The notes under the pieces were generated by a model. That model did not search any database. It saw only the letters and a list, made by a program, of their open reading frames with translations, and had not been told where the DNA came from. The translations under genes and the position numbers were made by a program. This document shows, in pieces, positions 1-6,165 of a stretch of DNA of 10,200 nt (the first letter of the stretch is position 1; each line of letters opens with the position of its first letter). Origin of the DNA: an uncultured beta proteobacterium (GTDB taxonomy: Bacteria > Pseudomonadota > Gammaproteobacteria > Burkholderiales > Burkholderiaceae); contig CAILON010000403.1 of the NCBI GenBank assembly GCA_903835865.1, positions 1 to 10,200 of the forward strand. Direction: 5' to 3'.

Positions 1-705
1 CGTTGGTGAGGCACACAGTGTTTTACCGATGACGATTGAATGATCAGCGTCAGCAGTGATGATATTAATGACACCGGCTGGAATGCCAGCGCGTACTGCA
101 AGTTCTGCAAGTGCTAATGCAGACAAGGGTGTTTGTTCTGCAGGCTTGATCACAATGGTGCAACCCGCTGCCATAGCTGGTGCAATTTTGCGGGTAATCA
201 TGGCATTGGGGAAGTTCCAAGGCGTAATGGCTACGCAAACCCCTACTGGCTGTTTAAGAACCATGAAGCGCTTATCACCCCAGACGGTCGTTGGAATGGT
301 TCCGGAAACTCGCTTCGCTTCTTCTGCATACCATTCGATAAAGGATGCGCCATAAACAACTTCACCAGCCGATTCTGTGAGTGGCTTACCTTGCTCTAAG
401 GTCATCAAAATAGCTAGATCATCTTTGTTTAGCAAAATGAGATCAAACCATTTACGCATGATTCCAGCGCGCTCCTTACCAGTGAGAATCTTCCATTTCG
501 GCAGCGCTTGATCGGCAGCAGCAATTGCCTTCTCCGCATCTGTGGCGCCTAAGTTGGCGACTTGAGCAATGATCTCGCCAGTGGCTGGATTATGAATTGG
601 GAAAGAGCTACCTGAGCTTGACTTGACCCATTGGTTATTAATGAAGGCCTCTTCTTTGAAAAGGCTGGGATCTTTGAGGAGCTTGCGAATATCGATGGTT
701 GGCAT
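1..705 (-). CDS. gabD: Succinate-semialdehyde dehydrogenase, GabD type (5' part, cut by left edge)
   Basis: Translating the minus strand from the ATG at 703-705 gives 235 open codons that run off the left edge, so roughly the N-terminal half of a protein usually near 480-490 residues is present. It reads like the NAD(P)-dependent aldehyde dehydrogenase family: an N-terminal INNQWV strand, then TLEQGKPL (residues 102-109), SFIEWYAEEAKR (121-132), TPWNFP (161-166, with the oxyanion-hole Asn at 164) and IKPAEQTP (186-193, cofactor-binding Lys). The block from TLEQGKPL through KPAEQTP closely resembles E. coli GabD, which oxidises succinate semialdehyde to succinate in the cytoplasm. A glutarate-semialdehyde dehydrogenase (DavD) is the main alternative. 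The catalytic Cys and Glu lie outside the window. No strong Shine-Dalgarno sequence precedes the ATG. The gene is separated from nusB by 145 bp containing the nusB terminator, so it is probably a separate transcription unit. Confidence 0.9.
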   Translation of the reverse strand, partial: MPTIDIRKLLKDPSLFKEEAFINNQWVKSSSGSSFPIHNPATGEIIAQVANLGATDAEKAIAAADQALPKWKILTGKERAGIMRKWFDLILLNKDDLAILMTLEQGKPLTESAGEVVYGASFIEWYAEEAKRVSGTIPTTVWGDKRFMVLKQPVGVCVAITPWNFPNAMITRKIAPAMAAGCTIVIKPAEQTPLSALALAELAVRAGIPAGVINIITADADHSIVIGKTLCASPT

Positions 706-747
706 AGTGAGCTTTAAATAAGTACAAATCAAAAGGAACTAAAAATC

Positions 748-778
748 ATTTTATCCCTCTGAGTTCACTCTTGCTCAA
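748..778 (-). promoter_or_regulatory. Possible promoter of the gabD-like gene
   Basis: On the minus strand TTGAGC (773-778) could act as a -35 element. The -10 could be GATAAA (750-755, 17-bp spacing) or the overlapping TAAAAT (748-753, 19-bp spacing). A short inverted repeat, GAGT-N2-ACTC (761-770), lies between the elements. The position, 40-70 bp upstream of the ATG and downstream of the nusB terminator, is where a promoter is expected, but the match is only moderate. Confidence 0.3.
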
Positions 779-790
779 TGTTGCATCGCC

Positions 791-826
791 CAAAAGAAAA
801 TGCCTCCAAGCGGAAAACCTGGAGGC
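791..826 (-). terminator. Intrinsic terminator of the ribBA(X)-ribH-nusB operon
   Basis: Read on the minus strand, GCCTCCA and TGGAGGC form a perfect 7-bp stem (820-826 with 802-808) around an 11-nt loop. It is followed at once by a T-rich tract, ATTTTCTTTTG (791-801). It starts about 25 bp after the nusB stop codon, the expected place for the end of that operon. The T tract is on the minus-strand side only, so termination is predicted for minus-strand transcripts. Confidence 0.8.
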
Positions 827-850
827 TAAGTCTAGCAAGCGTTTTAGCGA

Positions 851-1366
851 TTAGCCTGCTTGGATTTCGGTACTACGTAGATTTTTGGCTAGGAGATCGA
901 GAACACCATTGACGTATTTATGGCCATCAGTCCCACCAAAGGTTTTGGCTAGCTCTACTGCTTCATTGATGGCAACTTTATACGGTACGGACAAGTCAAC
1001 CGATAACTCATAAGCGCCAATCAGAAGAGCGGCATGCTCTACTGGAGAAAGTTCATTAATGGGGCGGTCAAGTGCGGGGGTAATGATGCCTTCTAGTTCA
1101 TCAGTGCGATCTAAAACGCCTTCAAAGATGCCTTGAAAGAGCTCAAGTTGGCAGCGACGAAAAGCAGGATCTTCGGAGAGTTGTTTGGCAATCGCAGTTT
1201 TATTCGGAAGGCTACCTGCACGGCGCATCACCAAGCTTTGGTAAACACCTTGAAGAGCGTACTCACGAGCACGACGACGGGGAGTGAGTGAGCGCTTAGG
1301 CGCACTCGCTTTGCCATCTTTAGATGCTGGAGCGGGCGCGGGTACGTTTGATTTAGGGGTATTCAT
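851..1366 (-). CDS. nusB: Transcription antitermination factor NusB
   Basis: This 171-residue protein belongs to the NusB family, RNA-binding helical proteins that pair with NusE (S10) on boxA RNA and help antitermination of rRNA operons. The family core starts at RRRAREYALQGVYQ (residues 30-43, the arginine-rich first helix). It continues through SPVEHAALLIGAYEL (107-121) and ends with VAINEAVELAKTFGG and HKYVNGVLD (131-157), all characteristic. It is longer than the roughly 140-residue E. coli protein because of a basic, Ala/Pro/Lys-rich N-terminal tail of about 29 residues, which looks disordered. The start ATG lies 2 bp after the ribH stop and is preceded by GAAGAG, so translation is probably coupled. 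Linkage of nusB to ribH is common in proteobacteria. It is the last gene of its operon, just before the terminator. Confidence 0.95.
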   Translation of the reverse strand: MNTPKSNVPAPAPASKDGKASAPKRSLTPRRRAREYALQGVYQSLVMRRAGSLPNKTAIAKQLSEDPAFRRCQLELFQGIFEGVLDRTDELEGIITPALDRPINELSPVEHAALLIGAYELSVDLSVPYKVAINEAVELAKTFGGTDGHKYVNGVLDLLAKNLRSTEIQAG

Positions 1367-1368
1367 TT

Positions 1369-1878
1369 TTACTCTTCAGAGTTGATCTCGATATCAAGAT
1401 CGGGAGTAAGCGCTAGGGCAAGGTTTGCCATTTCAACTACAGCTTTGGCGCAATCAGCACCTTTGACAGTGACGCGTACTTGGGCTTGCTCATCAGTATC
1501 GCAAGTGAGTACACCGTTAGCGATAGGCAAACCAGACTCTAGGCAGACACGAGTAATACCTGCTGCGGATTCATTGGAGACCAGTTCAAAGTGATAGGTT
1601 TCACCACGGATCACAGCGCCTAGAGCAACAAGACCATCAAACTCGCCTGTCTCAGCCATTTTTTGTAAAGCAAAAGGAATTTCTAGGGCACCAGGAACAG
1701 TTACTAGTTTGATATCTTCTTGCGCAACACCCATCGCTAAGAGCTCGGTAATACAGGCATTAGTAAGTGCTGTGCAATGGTCTTCATTGAAGCGGGCTTG
1801 CACAATGCCAATGCGGAGATCTTGACCATTAAGGTCCGCTGCTAAGACGCCAACATAATCATTGTTAGAGGTAGTCAT
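1369..1878 (-). CDS. ribH: 6,7-dimethyl-8-ribityllumazine synthase
   Basis: Lumazine synthase condenses 5-amino-6-ribitylamino-uracil with 3,4-dihydroxy-2-butanone 4-phosphate, the penultimate step of riboflavin synthesis. In many bacteria it is an icosahedral or pentameric assembly in the cytoplasm. The 169-residue sequence shows the family blocks in order: [10 protein letters not shown] (residues 23-32, with the substrate-stacking Phe30), [11 protein letters not shown] (60-70), [12 protein letters not shown] (87-98, with the acid/base His96) and [15 protein letters not shown] (121-135, with the phosphate-binding Arg135). The C-terminal part ([18 protein letters not shown]) departs from the E. 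coli GNKGAEAA form but keeps the same helix register. The ATG lies 9 bp after the ribBA(X) stop with no clear Shine-Dalgarno sequence, which suggests translational coupling. The gene sits between ribBA(X) and nusB in one operon. Confidence 0.96.
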   Translation of the reverse strand: MTTSNNDYVGVLAADLNGQDLRIGIVQARFNEDHCTALTNACITELLAMGVAQEDIKLVTVPGALEIPFALQKMAETGEFDGLVALGAVIRGETYHFELVSNESAAGITRVCLESGLPIANGVLTCDTDEQAQVRVTVKGADCAKAVVEMANLALALTPDLDIEINSEE

Positions 1879-1887
1879 GATGAAAAT

Positions 1888-3033
1888 TTACTTTTCTAAA
1901 TGGGTTGGGGTGTAAGGAGCATAGCCCGTTATTTCTAATTTGTAACCAGAGAGGCTGGGTACTGGACTTGGGTTAGCAAGTAAACGCATTTTGCCCACGC
2001 CAATATCCTTGAGAATTTGTGCGCCGATGCCATAACTTCTGAAATCAGTCTTACGCGCGAGTGGTGAGGACTCTTCAGGTTTTGTGTCATTGAGTTTTTG
2101 AAACTGGGCCAACCAATCCGCGTCGTTAGGGGCAGCAATACCAGAGGCATTGAGCAGAACAGCAACGCCAGCACTCGAAGCGGCAATCTGCTGTAGGGCT
2201 TGTGCTAAGGGCCAAGAGTGCGTGCTGACATTGGCGTCTAAGAAATCTAACACCGTCACTGGCTCATGCACGCGCACTAAGGTTTCTTGGTCTTCAGAAG
2301 GCTTGCCATGTACTAGTGCAATATGAATGCAAGAGCTGGGTTTGTCGCGATAGATGATGCCTTTGAACTTGCCCCAAGGAGTGATGAACTCGCGCTCACC
2401 CTCACGCACCACAATACTTTCGTGCTGGCTGCGATATTGAATCAAGTCTGCGATGCTGCCAATCTTGAGTTGATGCTCTTTAGCAAACTCAAGCAAGTCA
2501 GGCAGACGCGCCATGCTGCCATCGTCTTTCATGATTTCGCAAATCACTGAAGTAGGTGAGCAACCTGCCATGGCTGCTAAATCGCAACCTGCTTCAGTGT
2601 GTCCTGAACGAATGAGTACGCCACCAGGTTGTGCCATCAATGGGAAGATATGACCTGGCTGCACCAGATCATTCGGTTTTGCATTGGGGGCAACCGCAGT
2701 TTTAATTGTTAGCGCCCGATCGGCTGCAGAAATACCCGTCGTCACTCCAGTAGCTGCTTCAATAGAGACCGTGAAGTTGGTTCCCATAGCGGTACCGTTG
2801 TCACGAACCATCAGCGGCAGGTTCAATTGTTGGCAACGCTCGCGAGTCAAGGTGAGACAAATGAGGCCGCGACCATGCTTAGCCATGAAATTGACGGCAT
2901 CAGCTGTGACATGGTCAGCAGCTAAGACGAGATCACCCTCGTTTTCTCGATCTTCTTCGTCGACCAAAACCACCATCCGCCCAGCACGCAGCTCAGCAAT
3001 GATTTCTTCGGTGGAGGCGAGTTTATTTGGCAT
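1888..3033 (-). CDS. ribBA: 3,4-dihydroxy-2-butanone-4-phosphate synthase with degenerate GTP cyclohydrolase II domain (RibBX type)
   Basis: The N-terminal half (residues about 5-200) is DHBP synthase, which makes the four-carbon precursor of riboflavin from ribulose 5-phosphate. It shows [12 protein letters not shown] (24-35, the acidic metal/substrate loop), HGRGLIC (53-59), [13 protein letters not shown] (95-107), GHIFPL (127-132) and [12 protein letters not shown] (142-153, with His145 and Glu147). The second half (about 206-381) aligns with GTP cyclohydrolase II. However, the zinc site (family form SECLTGD..SLRCDC) is replaced by [19 protein letters not shown] (256-274) with no cysteine, and the GRGIGL-type loop is missing. 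Only the late block [21 protein letters not shown] (332-352) is well kept. It therefore probably makes only DHBP, with the tail as a non-catalytic RibX domain, a known proteobacterial variant. An independent ribA is predicted elsewhere. The start ATG has GAGGG two bases upstream. Confidence 0.93.
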   Translation of the reverse strand: MPNKLASTEEIIAELRAGRMVVLVDEEDRENEGDLVLAADHVTADAVNFMAKHGRGLICLTLTRERCQQLNLPLMVRDNGTAMGTNFTVSIEAATGVTTGISAADRALTIKTAVAPNAKPNDLVQPGHIFPLMAQPGGVLIRSGHTEAGCDLAAMAGCSPTSVICEIMKDDGSMARLPDLLEFAKEHQLKIGSIADLIQYRSQHESIVVREGEREFITPWGKFKGIIYRDKPSSCIHIALVHGKPSEDQETLVRVHEPVTVLDFLDANVSTHSWPLAQALQQIAASSAGVAVLLNASGIAAPNDADWLAQFQKLNDTKPEESSPLARKTDFRSYGIGAQILKDIGVGKMRLLANPSPVPSLSGYKLEITGYAPYTPTHLEK

Positions 3034-3062
3034 AGCCCTCTATTTTAAGCTGATGAGCCAAT

Positions 3063-3082
3063 TACTGTGATCTCTTACAGTA
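3063..3082. promoter_or_regulatory. Candidate LexA (SOS) operator in the ribBA(X)/pilin divergent region
   Basis: The sequence TACTGTGATCTCTTACAGTA is a palindrome with the exact LexA-box architecture of beta- and gammaproteobacteria, CTGT-N8-ACAG. It also matches the E. coli consensus at both TACTGT and ACAGTA outer hexamers. The inverted repeat extends one more pair on each side (3061-3084, arms ATTACTGT and ACAGTAAT). It lies 30 bp upstream of the ribBA(X) start and 127 bp upstream of the pilV-like start. A weak minus-strand -10 (TAAAAT, 3042-3047) would place the palindrome over the ribBA(X) -35 region. No clear plus-strand promoter was seen. Which side it controls, and whether the regulator is LexA, is inference. 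Confidence 0.5.
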
Positions 3083-3209
3083 ATACCCCCAGTTTCTGAC
3101 AAGAAGTGCCCAGCAAGGGTGTTTTAGAAGCGGGAGGGAGTCTTGAAAATGGGTGATGTCCTTGCCTTCTCACTATTTCAAAACAGCCAAATTAAAGCAA
3201 GGGAATGGG

Positions 3210-3521
3210 ATGAAAGCCAATCCCCCAAAAGATATCCAAGGCGGATTTATTTTGCTCGAAGTCTTGGTATCAATGAGTTTGATCGTGGGTGGCTGGATGG
3301 CAATGATTCACATCTACCAAGGATTGGCTTTACGACAAACCCAATTGCAGGTCAAAAAATCAGAACTTCGAAAGGAATCAGATGTTTTTGAGAATAGCGA
3401 GCATGCGCGCAATCTACGCAATATTTCAAGTGGCGCGGTGAAGAATGAGTCTACTCGAGTGTCTAGTCGGACTCGCTCTGTGCATGGCGCTTCTCAGCCC
3501 GCTATTAAAAACCAGCGCTGA
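3210..3521 (+). CDS. PilV-like minor type IV prepilin, short
   Basis: From ATG 3210, preceded by AAGGGA at 5-nt spacing, this gives 103 residues. A 12-residue leader (MKANPPKDIQGG) ends in the Gly required by prepilin peptidase PilD. It is followed by FILLEVLVSMSLIVGGWM, a textbook N-methylated pilin helix with Phe+1 and Glu+5, and an E-V-L-V-S-M pattern typical of PilV. After about residue 60 the sequence becomes charged and repeat-poor (ENSEHARNLRNISSG...) with no visible pilin C-terminal domain. The last 77 bp overlap the next pilin in another frame. PilV proteins are normally nearly twice this size or more, so the 3' end may be truncated or frameshifted. In-frame starts at 3153 and 3156 would add 18-19 residues. 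Minor pilins prime pilus assembly in the inner membrane. It is the first gene of a four-gene pilin cluster. Confidence 0.7.
   Translation: MKANPPKDIQGGFILLEVLVSMSLIVGGWMAMIHIYQGLALRQTQLQVKKSELRKESDVFENSEHARNLRNISSGAVKNESTRVSSRTRSVHGASQPAIKNQR
3403..3441 (+). other. Possible remnant leader of the PilW-like gene, ended by TGA
   Basis: In the same frame as the PilW-like gene, an ATG at 3403 opens a 12-codon reading frame (MRAIYAIFQVAR) that ends at TGA 3439-3441. One AGA codon then separates that stop from the PilW-like ATG at 3445. Its length and basic, polar character resemble a type IV prepilin leader, which should run straight into the mature helix through a Gly. It may be a leader broken by nonsense mutation, or chance. 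Confidence 0.35.
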
Positions 3522-4086
3522 GTTAGTGGCTAAACAAATTCAGTATGAGAAAACCCATGCCTTGATTTCAGAAGGTGACAGAGCTTTGGAGTTGATTGGG
3601 CGCGCTATTCGTATGGCGGGATACTCCAATATCAATTCTCAGCGGATACGAAGTAAAAAATCTAATACCCAAGAGTTCATTCAGATTCAGAAAAAATCGG
3701 GATTCCGATCATCCGATTCCTTGACAGTTAAACATGGTCTATCTGAAGGTGCGGATTTTGATTGCATCGGCAATCTTCTTACTCAAGATCGCACCAAAAA
3801 TCAGTTAGCACTTCAGGGATTTTTGCTTGAGCGTCAAGCAGGTGTACCTAAGGGAGTTAAGGTGAATGGCGGTTCCTTGATGTGTCAGTCACTCGATCGA
3901 CAGGGACGAATTCAGAACACAACACTCATGAATGGCGTCAATCTCTTGACTATTGAGGAGCTTCATTCACTCCATGGCAATACGGATTCAGGCCAAAGAA
4001 TATATAGGGTTGTGCTGCAGATGACCGATGGACATTTGCTGCATATAGATATGGAGCGCAGCTTTACCACCAGGAATCTATTGTGA
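3445..4086 (+). CDS. PilW-like minor pilin without an intact leader
   Basis: The 213-residue product begins MSLLECLVGLALCMALLSPLL, a pilin transmembrane helix in which the initiator Met falls at mature position +1 and Glu5 is in place. ISEGDRALELIGRAIRMAGY (residues 41-60) follows and is the PilW signature region. Later blocks DSLTVKHGLSEGADFDC (91-107) and RIYRVVLQMTDG (185-196) also fit PilW. PilW is a minor pilin that, with FimU, PilV and PilX, initiates type IV pilus assembly at the inner membrane. The oddity is that no leader with Gly-1 precedes it: the codon before the ATG is AGA and the one before that is TGA. GGTGA just upstream could serve as a ribosome site. The gene may be expressed leaderless, be a damaged gene, or contain a sequence error. 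It overlaps the PilV-like gene by 77 bp and the next gene by 4 bp. Confidence 0.75.
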   Translation: MSLLECLVGLALCMALLSPLLKTSAELVAKQIQYEKTHALISEGDRALELIGRAIRMAGYSNINSQRIRSKKSNTQEFIQIQKKSGFRSSDSLTVKHGLSEGADFDCIGNLLTQDRTKNQLALQGFLLERQAGVPKGVKVNGGSLMCQSLDRQGRIQNTTLMNGVNLLTIEELHSLHGNTDSGQRIYRVVLQMTDGHLLHIDMERSFTTRNLL

Positions 4087-4412
4087 TCTTAGCATGGGTG
4101 CTTTCCTTGTTAATGCTGTGTTCCTCATTAATCATTTATTTGGAGCGCATGGCAGCGCTATCCATCATAGAGCTCAATACGATCACTATGGCACGTCGCG
4201 GGTTTATTGCTGCAGAGAAAGCAGTCATGGAGTGCGAGAGCCATATTTCTAATCTTTCTGCGCTGACAGAAAATGCTTGCTTCATTCAGCCTGCCGGGAA
4301 AAATATTTGGCTGATCTCTAGCAAGCAGAAGCCCAGAGTACAAGTGCATGTTTTCTTGGATGAGAAAACAGGGATAGCGACGCGGTTAAATTGGCGTCAA
4401 TCATTTGAGTAA
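4083..4412 (+). CDS. PilX-like minor pilin, starting at its hydrophobic segment
   Basis: The GTG at 4083 overlaps the PilW-like stop by four bases (GTGA), indicating translational coupling. The 109-residue product opens with a single membrane helix, ILAWVLSLLMLCSSLIIYL (residues 2-20). It is followed by ERMAA and ITMARRGFIAAEKAVMECE (34-52), which resembles the R..A..AAE.AL.E signature of PilX. The rest is short, with Cys pairs possible (C51, C66), and no further domain is recognised. There is no basic leader and no Gly before the helix. The frame is open upstream (reading HQESI into VILAW) but offers no start codon for at least 80 bp. PilX-type pilins often lack Glu5, so its absence is not surprising, but lack of any leader is. 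The assignment rests on position and the helix/AAE pattern. Confidence 0.6.
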   Translation: MILAWVLSLLMLCSSLIIYLERMAALSIIELNTITMARRGFIAAEKAVMECESHISNLSALTENACFIQPAGKNIWLISSKQKPRVQVHVFLDEKTGIATRLNWRQSFE

Positions 4413-4974
4413 ACATTTTAAGAACTTCCAGCGCACCCAATTCGGCGGTAGCTTACTTGAGCTGATGGCGGTAGTCTTGATCGTGGCCATCATGGCAGTA
4501 GTAACGATGCCGCGCTTGCAAGAGCAGATTGCTGCACGAGAAATTGAAACGATTGCAAGACGATTTATTGCCCATGCGCACTTTGCCCGCAATCAAGCAA
4601 TGCAATTAGGTGAATCAGTATTCATTACTCCCCGCGCAGATAATGCATGGGAAACAGGTTGGTTAGTAAAAAGTGGCTGCATTGAGAAGGTTGCCAAAAT
4701 AGGGTGTGTTAGCAAGAGTTGGTTTTCTCAAGAAAAGATTTCGCCAATTTACTTTAAAGGTGGCGGTAAAGGTTTTACTGATCCCCACTCAAATCAAAAG
4801 GGTATTTTGTTTAATGCGGCAGGGGCCGCTAAAACGGGCCAGGGTGGCTTTGTGGCGAATCGACTGATATTGGGCCACCAGAGAGCTCCGGATCTCGAGC
4901 GGCAGCTGATATTGGGTAGTGGCGGCCGTTGGCGGATATGTGATCCGAGTACGGATGCAAAGCGCTGTAAATAA
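4405..4974 (+). CDS. FimT/GspH-family pseudopilin
   Basis: The TTG start at 4405 overlaps the previous gene by 8 bp and gives 189 residues. The leader MSKHFKNFQRTQFG (14 residues, basic) precedes GSLLELMAVVLIVAIMAVVTMPRLQEQ, so cleavage falls between two glycines with Gly at +1 instead of Phe and Glu at +5. The stretch EIETIARRFIAHAHFARNQAMQLGESVFITP (46-76) is the classic GspH/FimT region, where a helix leads into the first strand of the beta domain. The C-terminus ends with LILGSGGRWRICDP, the usual final strand of this family. Cysteines at C88, C96, C181 and C188 could form disulfides in the periplasm. FimT/FimU proteins are minor pilins of the assembly-priming complex, and FimT-like members have been linked to DNA uptake. 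It is the last and most complete member of the cluster. ribD follows 66 bp later with no terminator seen between. Confidence 0.82.
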   Translation: MSKHFKNFQRTQFGGSLLELMAVVLIVAIMAVVTMPRLQEQIAAREIETIARRFIAHAHFARNQAMQLGESVFITPRADNAWETGWLVKSGCIEKVAKIGCVSKSWFSQEKISPIYFKGGGKGFTDPHSNQKGILFNAAGAAKTGQGGFVANRLILGHQRAPDLERQLILGSGGRWRICDPSTDAKRCK

Positions 4975-5004
4975 GCCTGTCATCATCTTCAAATTCCTGG
5001 AAAT

Positions 5005-5040
5005 TTGGTGCTTGCGCAAACAATCGGTTTTAATAGACCC
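5005..5040 (+). promoter_or_regulatory. Possible ribD promoter giving a leaderless mRNA
   Basis: TTGGTG (5005-5010) and TTTAAT (5029-5034) are separated by 18 bp and could form a sigma-70 promoter. The -10 hexamer ends 6 nt before the ribD ATG, so transcription would begin at or next to the start codon. No Shine-Dalgarno sequence lies before that ATG. Just upstream, CAAATT-N6-AATTTG (4990-5007) forms a short inverted repeat. This is suggestive only. Confidence 0.3.
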
Positions 5041-6156
5041 ATGTATAGCGCAGTCGACCACCAGTTTATGAGCGAGGCTTTGGCCCAGGCTCAAAAATCT
5101 CTTTATTCATCTAATCCCAATCCTCGGGTAGGTTGTGTGATTGTCAAAGATGGCCAAGTCATTGGGCGTGGTCATACTCAAAAAGTGGGCGGCCCTCATG
5201 CAGAGGTGCAGGCATTGGCTGATGTCAAAGCCAGAGGATTGAACGCGCAGGGTGCCACTATTTACGTCACATTAGAGCCATGCAATCACACTGGTCGCAC
5301 ACCACCTTGTGTAGATGCTTTGATTGAATCAAAACCAGCCTTGGTAGTAGTGGCGATGTCTGATCCTAATCCTTTGGTTGCTGGTCAAGGCTTAGAGCGA
5401 TTGAAGGCAGCAGGTATTGAGGTTCGCTGCGGATTATTAGATGCTGAAGCCCAAAACTTGAATCGAGGATTTATTTCTCGAATGACGCGTGGCCTCCCTT
5501 GGGTACGATTAAAGATTGCTGCCAGTCTTGATGGCAAGACTGCTTTGCCAAATGGACAGAGTCAGTGGATTACAAGTCCGCTTGCTCGTGCGGATGGTCA
5601 TCATTGGCGTGCCCAAGCATGTGCGATTGTGACGGGGGTTGGCACTGTTAAAGAAGATGATCCGACTCTGAATGTGAGAGAGGTGCAAACTGATCGCCAA
5701 CCTTTAAAAATCATTATTGATTCCAGGCTCGAGACACCGCCCTCTGCCAAGATTCTGAAGAATCTTGATGAAGCGGGAGTGCTCATTGTTTGCGCTGATC
5801 TGAGTAGTGCCGATCTACAGCAAAAAGCGCAAGCATTTCAGGAGCGTGGCATCGAAGTGATTGCGATGGCAAACCCTCAGGGCAAAGTAGATTTACCCAA
5901 GTTATTTGCCTATCTTGCGCAAGAGCGTGAGATGAATGAAGTTCATATTGAGTCTGGCTTTAAGTTAAACGGCTCTATGCTCAGAGAGCACTGTGTAGAT
6001 GAGTTGTTGCTCTATTACGCACCATTCTTTATGGGTGAAGGGATTGGTATGGCCAATGTCAGCCCATTACAAAATCTAGACTTGCGCCAGGATTGGCAAA
6101 TCATTGATCAGAGCCTCTTTGGCCCTGATTTACGACTTCGCTTGATTCGGAATTAA
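5041..6156 (+). CDS. ribD: Bifunctional riboflavin deaminase/reductase RibD
   Basis: RibD performs two consecutive cytoplasmic steps after GTP cyclohydrolase II: deamination of the pyrimidine and NADPH-dependent reduction of the ribosyl side chain. From ATG 5041 it is 371 residues, close to E. coli RibD (367). The zinc deaminase domain occupies about residues 1-145, with NPNPRVGCVIV (25-35), GPHAEVQAL (51-59, His53 and catalytic Glu55) and LEPCNHTGRTPPC (78-90, zinc Cys81 and Cys90). The reductase domain (about 155-370) shows LKIAASLDGKTA, QSQWITSPLARAD, GVGTVKEDDPTLNVR, PLKIIIDSRLETP, and IESGFKLNGSML with YYAPFFMGEG near the end. I chose ATG 5041 because MYSAVDHQFM matches the family's usual N-terminus. 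A TTG at 5005 would add 12 residues unlike the family. ribE follows after 9 bp. Confidence 0.95.
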   Translation: MYSAVDHQFMSEALAQAQKSLYSSNPNPRVGCVIVKDGQVIGRGHTQKVGGPHAEVQALADVKARGLNAQGATIYVTLEPCNHTGRTPPCVDALIESKPALVVVAMSDPNPLVAGQGLERLKAAGIEVRCGLLDAEAQNLNRGFISRMTRGLPWVRLKIAASLDGKTALPNGQSQWITSPLARADGHHWRAQACAIVTGVGTVKEDDPTLNVREVQTDRQPLKIIIDSRLETPPSAKILKNLDEAGVLIVCADLSSADLQQKAQAFQERGIEVIAMANPQGKVDLPKLFAYLAQEREMNEVHIESGFKLNGSMLREHCVDELLLYYAPFFMGEGIGMANVSPLQNLDLRQDWQIIDQSLFGPDLRLRLIRN

Positions 6157-6165
6157 AATCACCGC

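Noticed and set aside
56..399. Plus-strand open frames at the left end
   Set aside because: They lie antisense to a clear aldehyde dehydrogenase coding region and show no recognisable protein features.
2684..3070. 128-codon plus-strand frame opposite ribBA(X)
   Set aside because: It is antisense to the highly conserved DHBP synthase domain. Its composition is that expected of a shadow frame.
3034..3209. FMN riboswitch upstream of ribBA(X) or the pilins
   Set aside because: The conserved RFN blocks (such as GGGTGAAATTCCC and the later GGCGGT) are not present on either strand, and the ribBA(X) leader is too short to hold one.
5005..5040. TTG 5005 as the ribD start
   Set aside because: It would add 12 residues that do not resemble RibD N-termini, whereas ATG 5041 gives the expected MYSAVDHQFM start and length.
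4789..5094. 101-codon minus-strand frame across the FimT-like/ribD junction
   Set aside because: It is antisense to the end of a recognised pseudopilin and the start of ribD, with no family resemblance.
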